Below, one piece after another: positions 10,268-20,908 of a stretch of 64,000 nt of DNA. The translations under genes and the position numbers were made by a program. Source of the stretch: Takakia lepidozioides (Eukaryota; Streptophyta; Takakiopsida; Takakiales; Takakiaceae); the NCBI GenBank assembly GCA_030704615.1, contig CM060734.1:8864001-8928000 (forward strand), read 5' to 3'. Position 1 is the first letter of the stretch. Each line of letters starts with the position of its first letter. A model generated the notes under the pieces. That model was not told the DNA's origin. It did no database searches and was given only the letters and a program-made list of their open reading frames with translations.

Positions 10268-11672
10268 ACACTTCTTTCGCTTTTGAGGTCGCCCTTCGAA
10301 AGCTGCAACCGCCTCGGATGCATTTCCCATTTCTGAGGCACGCACCCAAGATGCCTCCACATGATGATAGCCCTTCCATTTGACGAGATACTCCGTTTCT
10401 CGGTTCTTGAACCTCCTCGACTTAAGTATTGCCTCCACCTCGTACTCAGGTTCATTTTCATGATCCAACAGCATAGGTGGCGGACGCAACACTTGATGCC
10501 GATTCGGACGCGCTTCATCTTTGAAGTAAGGCTTCAAAAGGGAGACATGGAATACCGGGTGCACCTTGCTGTTTGCCGGCAGCTCCAATTCGTACACATC
10601 CTCATTCATAACCTTCCGAATGTGAAAGGGTCCCGTATACGGAGGTACGAACTTCGGACTCACTTCCGGAGGTAGTCGGAAATTCTTGATGTTCAACCAG
10701 ACCTCCGTGCCTGCCTCAAACTTCACTTCCCTCCGCTTCCGATTCGCCTGTTTTTCATACCGTTTCCTAGCTTTGGCAATGTTGTACTTTGCGAGCTTCA
10801 ACAAATGCTCGCGTTCTTCTAGTACCGCCGTTACTGCCGGTTCCTCAACGTCTTGGGCGCCCAACTTGTCGGCACCAGAGGTGCTTTTCCATAGACCAAT
10901 ACGAAAGGGGAAACTCTCGTTGTGGAGTGTTCTGTGTTATTATAACAGAACTCTGTCGCGTCTAAGTGTTCCACCCAGTCTGTTTGGTCTGCCAACACGT
11001 AATTCCGCAAGATCTGCTTCACTACGGAATTCACTCTTTCTGTTTGGCCGTCGGTCGTAGGTCGGAAGGCGGTGCTCATCTTCAGCCTCGTCCCCATCTT
11101 CTTCCAAAGTGCCCTCCAAAATTTACTCGTAAACTTTGGATCGCGGTCCGAGACAATATCCCTCGGGACTCCATGATGCTTTAAGACGTGGGCGAAGTAA
11201 AGTCGCCCTGTTTCCTGCGCCGTAGCCGTCTCCTTGGTGGGGATGAAATGACCCATTTTACTGAACCTATCCACCACCACCATGATTGCATCGAATCCTT
11301 TTGACAGCGGCATAACAGTCATGAAATCCATCGAGACGCTTTCCCAAGTCCCCTCTGGAATCGGCAAGGGTTGTAACAGCCCGCTTGCTTTTTGTACTCG
11401 CTCCGGTTTTGTTGGCATGTGGTGCATGTCTTGACATACTCCTCTGCCTCCTCCCTCAGTTTGGGCCAGAAATACTCTTTCTTCAAGAGTGCCGCAGTGC
11501 GCTTGGCTCCGCCGTGGCCCGCAAGTGGGCTATCATGGCATTCTCTCAAGAGGCTATCTCTGATCCCTCCCTTCGGCATGTAGAGACGTTTTTGCTTATA
11601 CCGGAGCAGTCCATTTTGCAAGTGGAACTGCGATTTAACCCCCATCCTCAAGTCCTGCATCACGGACTTCAC
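10268..11672 (-). pseudogene. Integrase plus chromodomain of chromovirus A
   Basis: The integrase zinc region shows YVKTCTTCQQNR. The catalytic core follows with SMDFMT, FVSDRDPKFTS-like IVSDRDPKFTS and TDGQTERVNS, giving the D, D and E residues. A GPF-type C-terminal module (FVPPYTGPFHIRKV) leads into a chromodomain with EYEVEAIL and EYLVKWKGY, ending at a stop at 10268. Chromodomains of this class read methylated histone H3 and direct integration to heterochromatin. At least two frameshifts split the region, near 11390 and 10850, so it is not translatable as one polyprotein. Confidence 0.9.
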
Positions 11673-11754
11673 CAGCTCATTCCGGCAAGCCTTTGGATCT
11701 TCCTTTGGAGCGCCGTCTCGCCCTTGTACACCAACAAGAGCTGCTGCTTTCTAC

Positions 11755-12910
11755 TTAAAGCATCGGCCACCACGTTGTCTCGTCCCGGTTGTACTGGATA
11801 TCCACGTCGAACACCGCCAAAGTATCTTGCCACCTAAGCTGTTTTGGGGACAACTTGGGCTGTGTGGCAAAATACTTCACCATGACATTGTCCGTGAACA
11901 CCTTCACTGGGTTGGAACCAACATAGTGGCGCCAAAGCTCAAGACAGTGCACCACCGCCTTCATCTCTTTCTCATGCGTCGGCCACCGTCGCTCCACTTC
12001 ATTCAGTTTCTTACTTTCGTAAGCCACTGGACGTCCATCTTGCATCAGTGTACCCCCAATTGCGAAGTCCGACGCATCTGTATGTATCTCGAACGAACGA
12101 TCGAACTCCGGGATTTTCAAGACTGGAGCTTCCGCCATCCGCTGCTTCAATTCAGCAAAAGCTTGGCCACAAAAGGTGTTCCATGCCCAGACTTTAGATT
12201 TACACAGAAGGTCTGACAGTGGACCCGCGATTTTGGCAAAATTTCTCACATACTTCCAGTAATAGGAGGCGAGTCCTAGGAAGGATCGCACTCCCGGGAC
12301 CGAAGTCGGAGGATCCCAGTCCAAAATTGCCCTCACCTTTCTGTCATCCATTTTGATCCCATCCTGTGTAATCACATGCCCCAAGAACTCCACTTTCGTG
12401 ACCCCGAATTTGCACTTTGAAGCTTTGGCGTACAACTTCCCTTCCCGCAACTTTTGGAACACCCTTTTGAGGTGATCCAGGTGCTCCTCCTTTGTTTTCG
12501 AGTACACCAAGATGTCGTCGATGTACACGATCACAAAAGTCATCCAACCACTCCTGAAAAAGGCTGTTCATCAGCGTGCTAAAGGTCGCAGGTGCATTGG
12601 TGAGCCCAAAAGGCATCACCAAGAACTCATATGAACCATACCTTGTCCTACACGTGGTCTTCTCCTCATCTCCTTCCGCCACCCGAATTTGATGATAGCC
12701 GGAGCGCAAGTCGATCCGGCTGAAATACTTCGTTCCTGCCAAACGGTCAAAAAGGTCGTCGATCCTTGGCAAAGGGTACCGGTTTTTAATAGTCACCTTA
12801 TTCAAAGCCCTGTAATCGACACACATCCGCAGCGTCCCATCCTTCTTGTCTGCGAATAGCACCGGGGCTCTGTAAGGTGACTTACTCGGCCGGATGTACC
12901 CCTTTGACAT
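11755..12910 (-). pseudogene. RT and RNase H of chromovirus A
   Basis: RT palm motifs are present in order: [45 protein letters not shown] and YIDDILVYS. RNase H shows EIHTDASDFAIGG (first catalytic Asp), the ESKKLNEVERRW block and VFTDN. A frameshift near 12540 separates the RT fingers/palm from the YIDD strand, and the tether ends in a stop near 11757. The domains are otherwise well preserved, as expected for a recent insertion. Confidence 0.92.
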
Positions 12911-12922
12911 TAGATCCTTGAG

Positions 12923-13775
12923 CTAAGTCTTCAGCTCGACCAACTCCCTGTGGCTCAACCGGTAGGTTGCCTTGGCAGGCGGTTCCGATCCCGGTATCAT
13001 CTCAATCTTGTGGTCAACTCCTCTTCGCGGTGGCAAGCCGCTTGGTAAATCCTTCGGCATCACATCCTGGTATTTCTCCAAAATCCCCTTGATCCAATCT
13101 GGGCTCGGCTCCCCATCGCCTTCTCCTTTCACTTCTCTAATGTAAAGCAAAAACTGGGGCTCGTGTGCCTCCTCCACGGCCCACTCCCTTGCTGACAGAA
13201 GGTTTATTCGCCCTCCCACGGATTTGGGCGTTTCCGACACTCGTAAGACCTCGCCACCATTCCCACATGGCAGCGTGACTACTCTCTTGCGGCCATCTAT
13301 GACCACTCCGGATTTGCTCAAAAAGGTCATCCCCCAAAATGAGATCCACTCCATCGATCTCGCAGATGGTGAAGTTCTCACGTCCCTCCCAACTCCCCAG
13401 TTGAAGAGGAACATCAAACGCCAACCTTGTCGCCATCTGTGGTTCTCCTTTGGCAGAATGCACCTCAATAGAGGCCCCCACGTCACTTGTTGGGAGTCCC
13501 AACTTTCGCGCCGCCGCCGGCGTCATGAAGGAGTGCGACGCTCCTGTGTCCACCAACAACGACACGTTAGTTCCGGATATTATCCCATCCACGAACAATA
13601 ACTGACTCCCTTTACGCAGGGCGCCAATTTCCTGATACAACTCACAAGAATAGTTGCCTACCTTGCAAGTCCTGGCGACCACCGCTTCCACCAAGCGACT
13701 GATGGTATCTTCCGACAGCTCCGTGGTTGCCCGAGTCATGTTCAATTGTCGAGGTTTCGTGCACTTCTTGGCCAT
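12923..13775 (-). pseudogene. Gag end, protease and RT linker of chromovirus A
   Basis: The frame opens in the tail of a zinc knuckle (MAKKC) and continues through a linker to the protease core LLVDTGASHSFMTPAAARKL, which holds the catalytic DTG. A second hydrophobic block, ICEIDGVDLILGDDL, follows. The lead-in to RT (KYQDVMPKDLPSGLPPRRG) is in another frame. The first half of the zinc knuckle has been removed by the gag deletion at about 13776-13800. Confidence 0.85.
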
Positions 13776-13800
13776 GTGCCCTCATCTTGTCTCGGGCAAG

Positions 13801-14377
13801 CTAGGACGCGTTGAGAGGCACAAACTGTCTCTTCATCAATTCCTTGAACCCACTCCAGTTCAAGGTTTCCGGGCTTGGACCTCGGTCATGAAGGCGTTTC
13901 TGCCACCATTGTTGAGCATAGCCCCTCAAATAGGTGGGAGCCACTTCCACCCGATCCTCGTCACTCAGCTTGGCCGCCCGGAAGTACTGCTCTAGCTCCA
14001 AGAGCCAGGAGTTGAGTGCCTTCCGATTTCGGACGCCCTCAAAGGTGCCGGGTTCCTTAGGCTTCACCTTAAACTTTGCCTTAGCGGAAGTGGCATTAGC
14101 CGCCTTCAACACGTCTTTCAACGTCCCGCCAAACTGCGCCAACAACCCTTCCCAAAAAGCTGCCGGCATGGGAGGCATCTGTTGGTCTGTCGGAGCTCTC
14201 AGGGATTCCTCGGGCTCCGACTCCTCTGATTCCTCCCGCTCTTGAGTGGCCTCGTTTTCAGAAAACCTGCGTCGCTTCCTCAAACGGCCGCTTCGGTGAC
14301 ACGTCGCCCCCATCGGGCTCACCGGGATCATCATCTTTTGGGCCATTCCGTTTTCGCTTTGGCTTGCCCGACCCCAT
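13801..14377 (-). pseudogene. Gag of chromovirus A, internally deleted
   Basis: The likely start is the ATG at 14377, giving MGSGKPKRKRNGPKDDD, as in the other copies. A single-base insertion near 14275 shifts the frame. The capsid-like part contains GTFEGVRNRKALNSWLLELE and YLRGYAQQWWQ, typical of Ty3 Gag. It runs into a stop after FVPLNAS at 13801. About 430 bp found in copy B, from LARDKMRN to the zinc knuckle, is absent, so this copy cannot make full Gag. Confidence 0.88.
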
Positions 14378-14418
14378 GATGAGGCCAATCCCAAGGACGA
14401 TTGCGTACTGAACTCTAA

Positions 14419-14430
14419 GCTCTGATACCA
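14419..14430 (-). promoter_or_regulatory. Primer-binding site (initiator tRNA-Met), chromovirus A
   Basis: The minus strand reads TGGTATCAGAGC, the classic plant complement to the 3' end of initiator tRNA-Met, two bases inside the 5' LTR. Copies B, C and D have the same site. Confidence 0.95.
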
Positions 14431-14432
14431 AG

Positions 14433-15151
14433 TGTCGCGCACCTCACTTCGGTAAGCTCCCCTCAAGTCATAGTTACTCGCTTTGATGCGCGCGCCTGAC
14501 TCCCAACCTGGCCGCCGGCCAACTTGGAGCTTCGGCTGCTCACCGGGGCATAATGGTCCTCCTTTGTTCTCCCAAAGAACCCTCCACCGATTTGGAACCA
14601 GCGGGAATTCCCTTGGTAGTTGGCAGTCCGGAACAGCTCCCCACTCTTTGGTCGCTTTCCGGCTCGCTCGCTTACTCACTAGTTTTTGGTCACCAACGGG
14701 CTTGCACCGTTCTCGAGGTGACTACTCCCTATACTTCTGTAGTTGTCCGCGGGGGGTTTCACAACCAGCCATGCCATTTTATGGCGAACCACCACGAAAA
14801 CCCTCGACTCCCGGTGATGAGTTGCGGTGAGTCTTGGCCCACTCACCACGGCCCCTATGGACCGTGATGAGTCCCAAGACTCCCCACGACTCCCACCACG
14901 AGGTCTCCGCCCCCATGGTGAGTCCTATGCCACCCCCACTAAGTCCCGCTAAGCTACCACCACCCCTTGTGGAGCCACCCCACCGCAACCCGGTGTGCAG
15001 GGCTCCACCTAGTGAGCGCCTCCGCTTCCCTGAGTGCCTTGGGCACTCAAGGGTGCTTCAGCCCCCCATACCTATCGCTGCCGCTGCCCCCACCACAGGG
15101 GCAGCCCCTCATGTGTCCCGACCCCCTGCCCTCAAGGCAAAGGGCCGCGAC
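14433..15151 (-). repeat. 5' LTR of chromovirus A
   Basis: Full-length LTR, TGTCGCGCACC... to ...GGGCCGCGAC, joined directly to the right-hand 279-bp repeat with the last A of the terminus replaced. The expected TATA region is shortened to CCCTATAC here, whereas copies B, C and D keep CCCTATATA or longer, so promoter strength may be reduced. Confidence 0.93.
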
Positions 15152-15429
15152 GTCGTACCATCGTCTATTCGGGCCCTCTTTGCAAGTCTGTCTTCTTCCT
15201 GCAATGGCTGTTCTTCCTCTTCCTGCCCTGCGGCTGTCTCACTTCCATCTTCCTCCAATGTTTCTGCTCGTTGCATGATTCCCAAAGTGGTATGTTCTTC
15301 TGGTATCAAGTGCACCATATGTCGGATCATTTGCAGAAGTAGGGGAGTCACCATGGTTACAGTCGACTTGTTCTTCTTCTTCGTCAGTCGGGTCAATTCT
15401 TGGATCAGCATCTTCAACAAGAAGCCTAC
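15151..15429. repeat. 279-bp direct repeat, right of chromovirus A
   Basis: Partner of 8378-8656. It begins at the LTR edge (CGTCGTACCATCG) and ends at GAAGCCTAC, after which the single-copy sequence continues (CCAATTCACG). The left partner ends at exactly the same GAAGCCTAC but is followed by the LTR. Confidence 0.9.
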
Positions 15430-16123
15430 CCAATTCACGATTTGCCCGTTTGAGGCAAATCAACACCTGCTCTATCAGCTCCTTGGTGCAATAGATGTGG
15501 TTTTGCCTAAGGCAAAGCAAAGTGCTAAGCACTGGGCATATCTTTTTAAAACCTGGATTTTTGCTACGGCTGCATGTGTAGCCCTGATCAGCTTGGTTGA
15601 GATTCTTGAACAGGTCCGTGATTACAAACCTTGGTGGTTTGCTATTATGTGCTGGGACGTCCTGACTGGGAAGATGAGACACCTCCGCCAAGTATTTCTC
15701 GGTCAGTAGGATTCGTGTGTCGCGGACGCTCGTGGATTGAGCGTTGGTGTTGTAGTTCTCCAAGAACTCCCTGCATAGATCGTCGTGCTTGAGGTTCCAA
15801 TCCAGGGTGTTGATGAAATACCGCAAGCCAAGACCGTCCAATGTCTCCTGCATTTCTGCGTCTTGCTCAATCTTCCTCAAAACTAGGCTGATTCTGAAAC
15901 CCACCTGCGCATAAGGACCTGGTGTCTTCCGCTTGGTGCCTGTCATTTCCCTTAGTCTTGTTGTTGCTGTAAGGAATTGGATAACTAATTCATGTATCAA
16001 CAGCAGTATGAAGCACACAGTTGGAAATTGTTTAAACAACAATTTCCAGTTCGTGGAAGAGGAAGTGTGGAGAGCCTTTCTAGGTTTAAGTAGGGGTTCT
16101 GCCCTTTGAGCTTCCACTTGCAC
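15239..16123 (-). pseudogene. Unrecognised 294-aa frame, interrupted by chromovirus A
   Basis: An internal Met (MTGTKRKTPGPYAQVGF) begins a region of plausible protein: alternating hydrophobic and charged helices (ISLVLRKIEQDAEMQ, YFINTLDWNLKHDDLCREF), a cysteine-bearing segment (ICPVLSTLLCLRQNHIYC) and an acidic end (RIDPTDEEEEQVDC). The first 65 residues before that Met look like untranslated DNA read through. I recognise no family. It could be host-derived or an extra ORF of a retroelement, since the Ty3 remnant at 16.9-19 kb lies upstream on the same strand. It continues in broken form at 8076-8656. Confidence 0.45.
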
Positions 16124-16159
16124 TTCTCTAGAAGTTCTCGTGGAGGTAATTCTGTTGTG

Positions 16160-16799
16160 CTATCCTTCTGGGTTTAAAGTGGAGTTAGCTTTAAATGTTG
16201 GGCCAGCGCTTACCATGAAGCACTTGGCTTCTAGTAACGGTTTTGGATGTAATTCATCCTTCTTCTGGACGCGATTGATTTTCTTTCGTCGGTGTTTTCT
16301 TCGTGGTTCATCTTGGATTTGGATGACAGTTGTTGATGATTGCCTTGGTGTGCTTGTTTTGCGTTCATCCATCTTGGATGAACTAGGGCTTGGAAAAATG
16401 TGGGAGCATCGAGGATGCAAAGGGAGTGTTGGACAATATGGCCGAACTCGCGGCGTGTGCGCAATACTCGCAGATCGGTTTAATGGTTTTGCCCTTATCT
16501 TCCGCCGTCTTTTGGCAATCCGTTGGATTGCGCCGTCGTTCTCGCTCCATCTTATGATCGATAGGTCGTGGTGCGCTGTCGCCACGGTCGGTTGGTGCAT
16601 CGTACATCTCAGACTTCAGCACGATGAGTGACTCATTGGCTGCTTCGTATTCGTTCACGGTTCTGTAGGGCATATGTGATGGCCATGGCTCTCCATACGG
16701 TATACGTGGCGGTAGTGCCGTAATCCAAATTCGTGGTGGTCGAAACGCGGCTGTGCCCTGAACTCGTATTGCCACTTTTTTCAATACTTGTTGATCCAC
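16160..16799 (-). other. Overlapping unrecognised minus-strand frames
   Basis: Two overlapping frames (16383-16799 and 16160-16600) share a basic, proline-rich composition, for example PPRIWITALPPRIPYGEPW and KRRRKIRAKPLNRS. They lie between the integrase C-terminal module of the Ty3 remnant and the 15.2-16.1 kb frame. They may be a degraded extra ORF. No domain is recognised, and I cannot tell which frame was real. Confidence 0.25.
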
Positions 16800-16929
16800 C
16801 GTGGTATCGTGATGGATATAGTAAGCGCTGGAGGTTTCGCGTTCTTCATCTGCCGTTTGGTCTTCTTCGTTGGCATATAAATTATGGATGAGGGCTCTGT
16901 CGTGTATCCCTTTCTAGCCCTTTAACTTG

Positions 16930-17190
16930 TTGATATTCATTCATCCCACAAACTCTTGTTCCGAGGTCTGCAAATCAACAATTCCATTGGCATGTACCTT
17001 TTTTATTTGAAAAGGCCCCATCCATGGCATTTTCAATTTACCTCCCAGTTTAATCTTTTTGATTTTTGGTAGCCACAAAACGATTTCTCCATCCTGGAAA
17101 GATTTTACTTTCCCTTCTTATACTCTCTTCTTTTGTTGCTCTTGAATTCGTGCCATGTTATCCGCAGCATCTGCTTGGATTCTTCCACAT
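16930..17190 (-). pseudogene. Integrase C-terminal module of remnant F
   Basis: Translation gives GEIVLWLPKIKKIKLGGKL followed by PWMGPFQIKKVH, the GPY/F-type module that ends many Ty3 integrases. Stops at two places break the frame. SINE copy 3 separates it from the integrase core. Confidence 0.75.
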
Positions 17191-17191
17191 G

Positions 17192-17372
17192 ACAAAAAAA
17201 AAACAAAAAAAACAAAAAATGATGCGTTGCCGAAGCAAGCGTAACTTGACCCCATAGGGCTACTGCCTTCCGGTGGGAAGGTGGACACCGTAATGACTTC
17301 CAACAGGTGGATTGAACCCACTACCACTCGTGAGAGGGTATGTGCCCTTACCACTAAGCTACATGCTGGTTG
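17192..17372 (-). mobile_element. SINE copy 3 (minus strand)
   Basis: On the minus strand the A-box TAGCTTAGTGG (17351-17361) is followed by the B-box GGGTTCAATCC (17309-17320), the family body and a 3' stem-loop at 17221-17242 (ACGCTTGC, loop TTCG, GCAACGCAT, one bulge). The tail is T-rich in minus sense (TTTTTTGTTTTTTTTG). Duplications TCTTCCACATG (17181-17191) and TCTTCCAGATG (17373-17383) differ by one base. It inserted into the integrase of remnant F. Confidence 0.85.
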
Positions 17373-18230
17373 TCTTCCAGATGGAACAATTCATGTTCCC
17401 TGACTCGTAGAGACTCCTCCAGACCCCATTGCTCATGAGTCCAGGTTTGTAGTGTGGGTATCATGCATTCAACGGGTAATAGTACCTCCGCTCCATACAC
17501 CAGTTGGAATGGTGTATGTTTCGTGTCACCTTCTATGAGGTTCTGAATGCCCATAGTGTCGTGTTCATCTTGGTATCCCAATCTGTTTGATTGGCGTTCA
17601 CTATCTTAGTCAAGATAGTGCACAAGATCTTGTTGGTAGACTCTGCTTGGCCATTACCCTGAGGATAATAAGCAGTACTCTTGTGATGTACAATCATGAA
17701 TTCTTCTGTCAGGCATTTTATGGCATCATTCATAAAATGTGATCCTTGATCACTGACAAACTCCAGTGGACAACCAAATCGTGTGATGATGTTCTCGTAT
17801 AAGAACTTGGCTGTTGACTTGGCAGTGTTATCTCTTAGTGCCTTGGCCTCTACCCACTTGGTAGTGTAATCAGTGGCTATGAGGATGCATTGGTTCTGTG
17901 TATACTTAGCTGGAGGTTTAATGGGTCATACGAAGTCTAGCCCCCAATGCTGAAATGGCTCTGTTAGTAGTGTTGGGTGCATAGCTCCTTTTCCACTTCT
18001 TTCTACTGGTCCCATTCTTTGGCAGACATCACATTGCTGGCAATGTTCATAAGTGTGTCCGAAAATAGTAGGCCACCAATATCCTGCTAGTAATATCTTC
18101 TTTGCTGTCAGGTCTAAACTGAAGTGTCATCCTGCTATTCCTTCATGTAATTCTTGTATCACCATTTTGGCCTATCTCCTCATGATGGAATAATTCCTTG
18201 ATTGTAAGGAATTCCTCTGATCATCGTGTA
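17373..18230 (-). pseudogene. Integrase zinc region and core of remnant F
   Basis: The zinc region ends CQQCDVCQRMGPVERSG. The core is nearly complete: [16 protein letters not shown] (first Asp), [15 protein letters not shown] (second Asp) and [11 protein letters not shown] (Glu), then the TTLWAFRTS and FQLVYGAEVLLPVE blocks. Visible breaks are an in-frame TGA just after LDFV, a frameshift near 17550 and several stops in the zinc region. Confidence 0.88.
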
Positions 18231-18359
18231 TGGTTTGCTTTTCATTGAAAGCTTTGTCCTGTCATCTTTCGTGTAATCTTCAGGAAATTTTCCTATGTTC
18301 AGATAGTATTTGATTGGCCACTGCCAATCATCTGGATCTTGATCTTGTGGTTCTTGTGG

Positions 18360-18640
18360 TTATTCCTTGGTAACTGCGTAAGCCCCAATGCTAATGTTGG
18401 TCAATCCTTGAGAGATTGGCTCCTCATTTTCCTTGTCATCGTCTTCTGGTTCCGAGTCTTCCTCATATATTGTTTCTCCTTCATCTGTGGATTTTGCATC
18501 TTCATCTGTCTCAAACAATTTAAGAGAATCTGGAAAATCATAATTCGCTTGAAACACTCCTAGAGCGTCCAAAGGGTCTATATCTTCTTCTTGTGCTTCT
18601 GGTTGAACAACAAATAGAAATGCATCGGGAAGCTGATCCT
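18360..18640 (-). pseudogene. Acidic RNase H-integrase linker of remnant F
   Basis: A 70-residue open stretch rich in Asp and Glu (EDSEPEDDDKENEEPIS) lies between RNase H and integrase and is followed by DDWQWPIKYYLN-like sequence. Acidic linkers at this place occur in Athila/Tat-type polyproteins. It has no independent function I can name. Confidence 0.6.
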
Positions 18641-19030
18641 CTACTCTTTTGTTGGTTCTCCGGTGGTAAGTCTTGACAGATGATCTGTTGTAACATGTAA
18701 TCTTCTAGGTTTATGAACAACTTCAAAATCATATTCATGAAGAAATAGACAACCAACATGTAGCCCAGTGGAAATGGGCACATACCACATTGGATGTGGT
18801 TGTGGGTTCAAACCACGGTCGGGTGTGTCATGAAGGTGTCCAACTTTCAGCTGGAAGGCACTGGTAGCCCTTGTGGTGAAGAGACACCATAAGTTACGTT
18901 CCCTTTGGGAGGCGTCATACTTCTTTTTTTCATGAAGAAATAATATCCATCGAGCAACCCTGCCACTAGCTAGTGGTCGATTTGCCAAATGAACCAAAGC
19001 CTGATGATCAACAATAAATCTTAAAGCAGG
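18641..19030 (-). pseudogene. RNase H end of remnant F, split by SINE copy 2
   Basis: RFIVDHQALVHLANRP and GRVARWILFLHE, then after the SINE LHEYDFEVVHKPRR and DHLSRLTTGEPT. These are the final RNase H strand and the DHLSRL-type tether of plant Ty3 pol. Sequence above about 19030 no longer matches an RNase H, so the 5' part of pol is lost. Confidence 0.85.
18748..18930 (+). mobile_element. SINE copy 2
   Basis: A-box TAGCCCAGTGG (18761-18771), B-box GGGTTCAAACC (18804-18814), family body and 3' stem-loop at 18896-18915 (ACGTTCCC, loop TTTG, GGAGGCGT). The duplication TTCATGAAGAAATA is exact on both sides (18734-18747 and 18929-18942, the right copy overlapping the T-rich tail). It interrupts the RNase H coding sequence of remnant F. 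Confidence 0.9.
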
Positions 19031-19740
19031 TTCGCATGGGCTAGGGCAGCACAGGCTATCACAAGTATGGGGTATGACAGCTGTGACCCTCATTACTGAG
19101 TGGTCACAGCTCCACACAGCCTCACACAGGTCACAGGGTGCTGTTATCACAAGAAGGGAACATGAATGTGGTATGTCATCAATATAGGGAACAACAGTAC
19201 AGATCATGCTGACGTAACCGACGGTTAGAGTAGTAACAGTTAGTTAGACGGTTAGAACAGCTTGCAGGTAGAAAAGAGGGACTAGCTACGGAAGGCGGAT
19301 CATGACTTCTGGGGCGCATGGACTGGGAGTACACAGGGCGAGTATGCGGAGGAGGAGAGAGACGATGGAGGGAGCTTGATACTTGCAAGCTCTAGAGATG
19401 ATACTATAGAGTAGATTTAGATACACCATGGCTTTGGCCTGACGCTTGTTAGTTATAAATACAATACATACTTCATACTCACACTGTGTAGAGAGACCTG
19501 AGAGAAGCTGTGGAATGTGTACCTAAATATAAGATGGGACTTGGCAGATCATAGAAGCAATCTGATACATAACTCTAGGCTGTAAGGTATCTTAAATAAA
19601 CCATGAATGCAAGAAGGAATAGAAATATGAAAGCACCTCCATGATACGCTAGGTGTAGGTCATGACTGATTGTTCTGAGCGGGCTGAGTACTTAGAGATT
19701 TCTAACTCTTCTACCTTAGAGTTCCCACCCCGGATAGCTA
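19031..19740. other. LTR-like non-coding region with a TATA box
   Basis: No gene. TTATAAATACAATACATAC near 19450 resembles a plant TATA region. Upstream, 19020-19190 has scattered GGTCACAG/CTCACACAG words like those in the 28.5-28.9 kb array. This may be a solo LTR or the junction of remnants F and E, but no matching partner is in the window. Confidence 0.3.
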
Positions 19741-20908
19741 AGGGATGGGTGAGTAAAAGCTGCTCAACAAAGACTTAATGCTCATGCCGATCACATTTCC
19801 CGGTTGTCAGAGAAAACAGGAGACGAGCCTATTGACGATGATTTTCCGGATGCGTTCTTGTTCTCCATAGAGACATTTCCTCCATGGTATGAGCACATTG
19901 CTCAATATTTGAGCACACTAGAATTTCCCCCGGGGATGGATCGACACGCACGAAGAAGGCTTCGATTGCGCAGCATGAAGTATGCCCTGGTGGGAGGGCA
20001 GCTTTATAGAAGGGGATTGGATGGACTCTTAAGGCGATGCGTCACCCCAGAGGAGGCTCCCCAGATTTTAGAGTCGGCTCATGACAGTATATGCGGAGGG
20101 CACTTTGCAGGGCGGCTCACGGTGTAGAAAATTTTGAGGGCAGGATACTACTGGCCCTCCATGTTCAAGGATACGCACATGCATGTGCAAAAATGCGATT
20201 TGTGTCAAAGGTACGCAAAACGGGATAACAGGCTTGGAATGCCGTTAGTTCATACACTCCCTCTTGCTCCGTTTGAGAAGTGGGGGATCGACTATGTAGG
20301 GGGAGTGCACCATGCATCGAGTCAGCAAAATTGCTACATCATCGTAGCCACCAAGTATCTAACCAAGTGGGCAGAGGCCAAGGCGGTTAAGAAGGCCAAT
20401 CGATGCACAGGTGGAATGCGCCAATCAGACATTGTGCAACATCCTCTCCAAAACAATTCGGGAGCACAAACGGGATTGGGATACCAAGTTGATCTCGGCC
20501 TTGTGGGCGTTTCGCACGACCCATAAAGTAACTACTCGACACACCCCCTTTCCATTGGTTTATGGGGTGGAGTCCATCTTGCCGATCGAGACAAAAATTC
20601 CATCTTTACGACTGGCCATCACCGAAAGATTGGCAACATCCGAGTCATTGAAAGAGCGACTTGAGATGTTGGATGGATTGGATGAACTCCGGCAAGCGGC
20701 AGCTCAACACATAGAAGCGGTACAACGAAGGAGGAAAGCTCGCTTCGATCTTAAGCACAAAAAGAGGATTTTTGATCCAAGAGATCTGGTACTGTTATTC
20801 GACAGTCGGAACGAGGAGTTCAAGGCCAAGTTCGACTCATATTGGGTGGGACCATACTTAGTCAAGACAGTCTTTGACAATGAATCTTTACAATTGGAGA
20901 CACTATGA
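19740..20908 (+). pseudogene. Athila/Tat-like Ty3 remnant E (RNase H end and integrase)
   Basis: The frame opens with an ADHISRL tether, then DDFPDAFLFSIETFPPWYEH and a GGHFAGRLT zinc-region block, typical of the plant Athila/Tat branch. The zinc region ends CDLCQRYAKRD. The core start has WGIDYVGG and IIVATKYLTKWAEAKA, in which the usual first catalytic Asp is Lys. The middle of the core, with the second Asp and the Glu, is deleted near 20400. The C-terminal part (TRHTPFPLVYGVESILPIE to DSYWVGPYLVKTVFD) is open to 20908. It is dead as an integrase. Confidence 0.85.

Larger units (their letters stand above)
8657..15151 (-). mobile_element. Chromovirus A (Ty3/Gypsy LTR retrotransposon)
   Basis: The order on the minus strand is 5' LTR (14433-15151), primer-binding site, gag, protease, RT, RNase H, integrase, chromodomain, long 3' untranslated region, 3' LTR (8657-9370). 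The LTR termini are TGTCGCG...CGCGACA. The LTR copies differ by roughly one percent, so the insertion is young, but gag has lost about 430 bp relative to copy B and several frameshifts break pol. A 14-bp deletion removed the inner end of the 3' LTR together with the polypurine tract. Confidence 0.95.
16930..19030 (-). mobile_element. Athila/Tat-like Ty3 remnant F (RNase H to integrase)
   Basis: The order on the minus strand is RNase H end, acidic linker, integrase zinc finger, integrase core, integrase C-terminal module. No LTR, gag or RT is visible. The style of the motifs (HEYDFEVVHKP, TTDHLSRLTTGEPT, CQQCDVCQRMG) fits the non-chromodomain plant Ty3 group. Two SINEs have landed in it, at 17192-17372 and 18748-18930. 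Confidence 0.85.

Noticed and set aside
18641-19207. 188-aa minus-strand frame as one protein
   Set aside because: It is a mixture of upstream non-coding DNA, RNase H, an inserted SINE and the RNase H tether.
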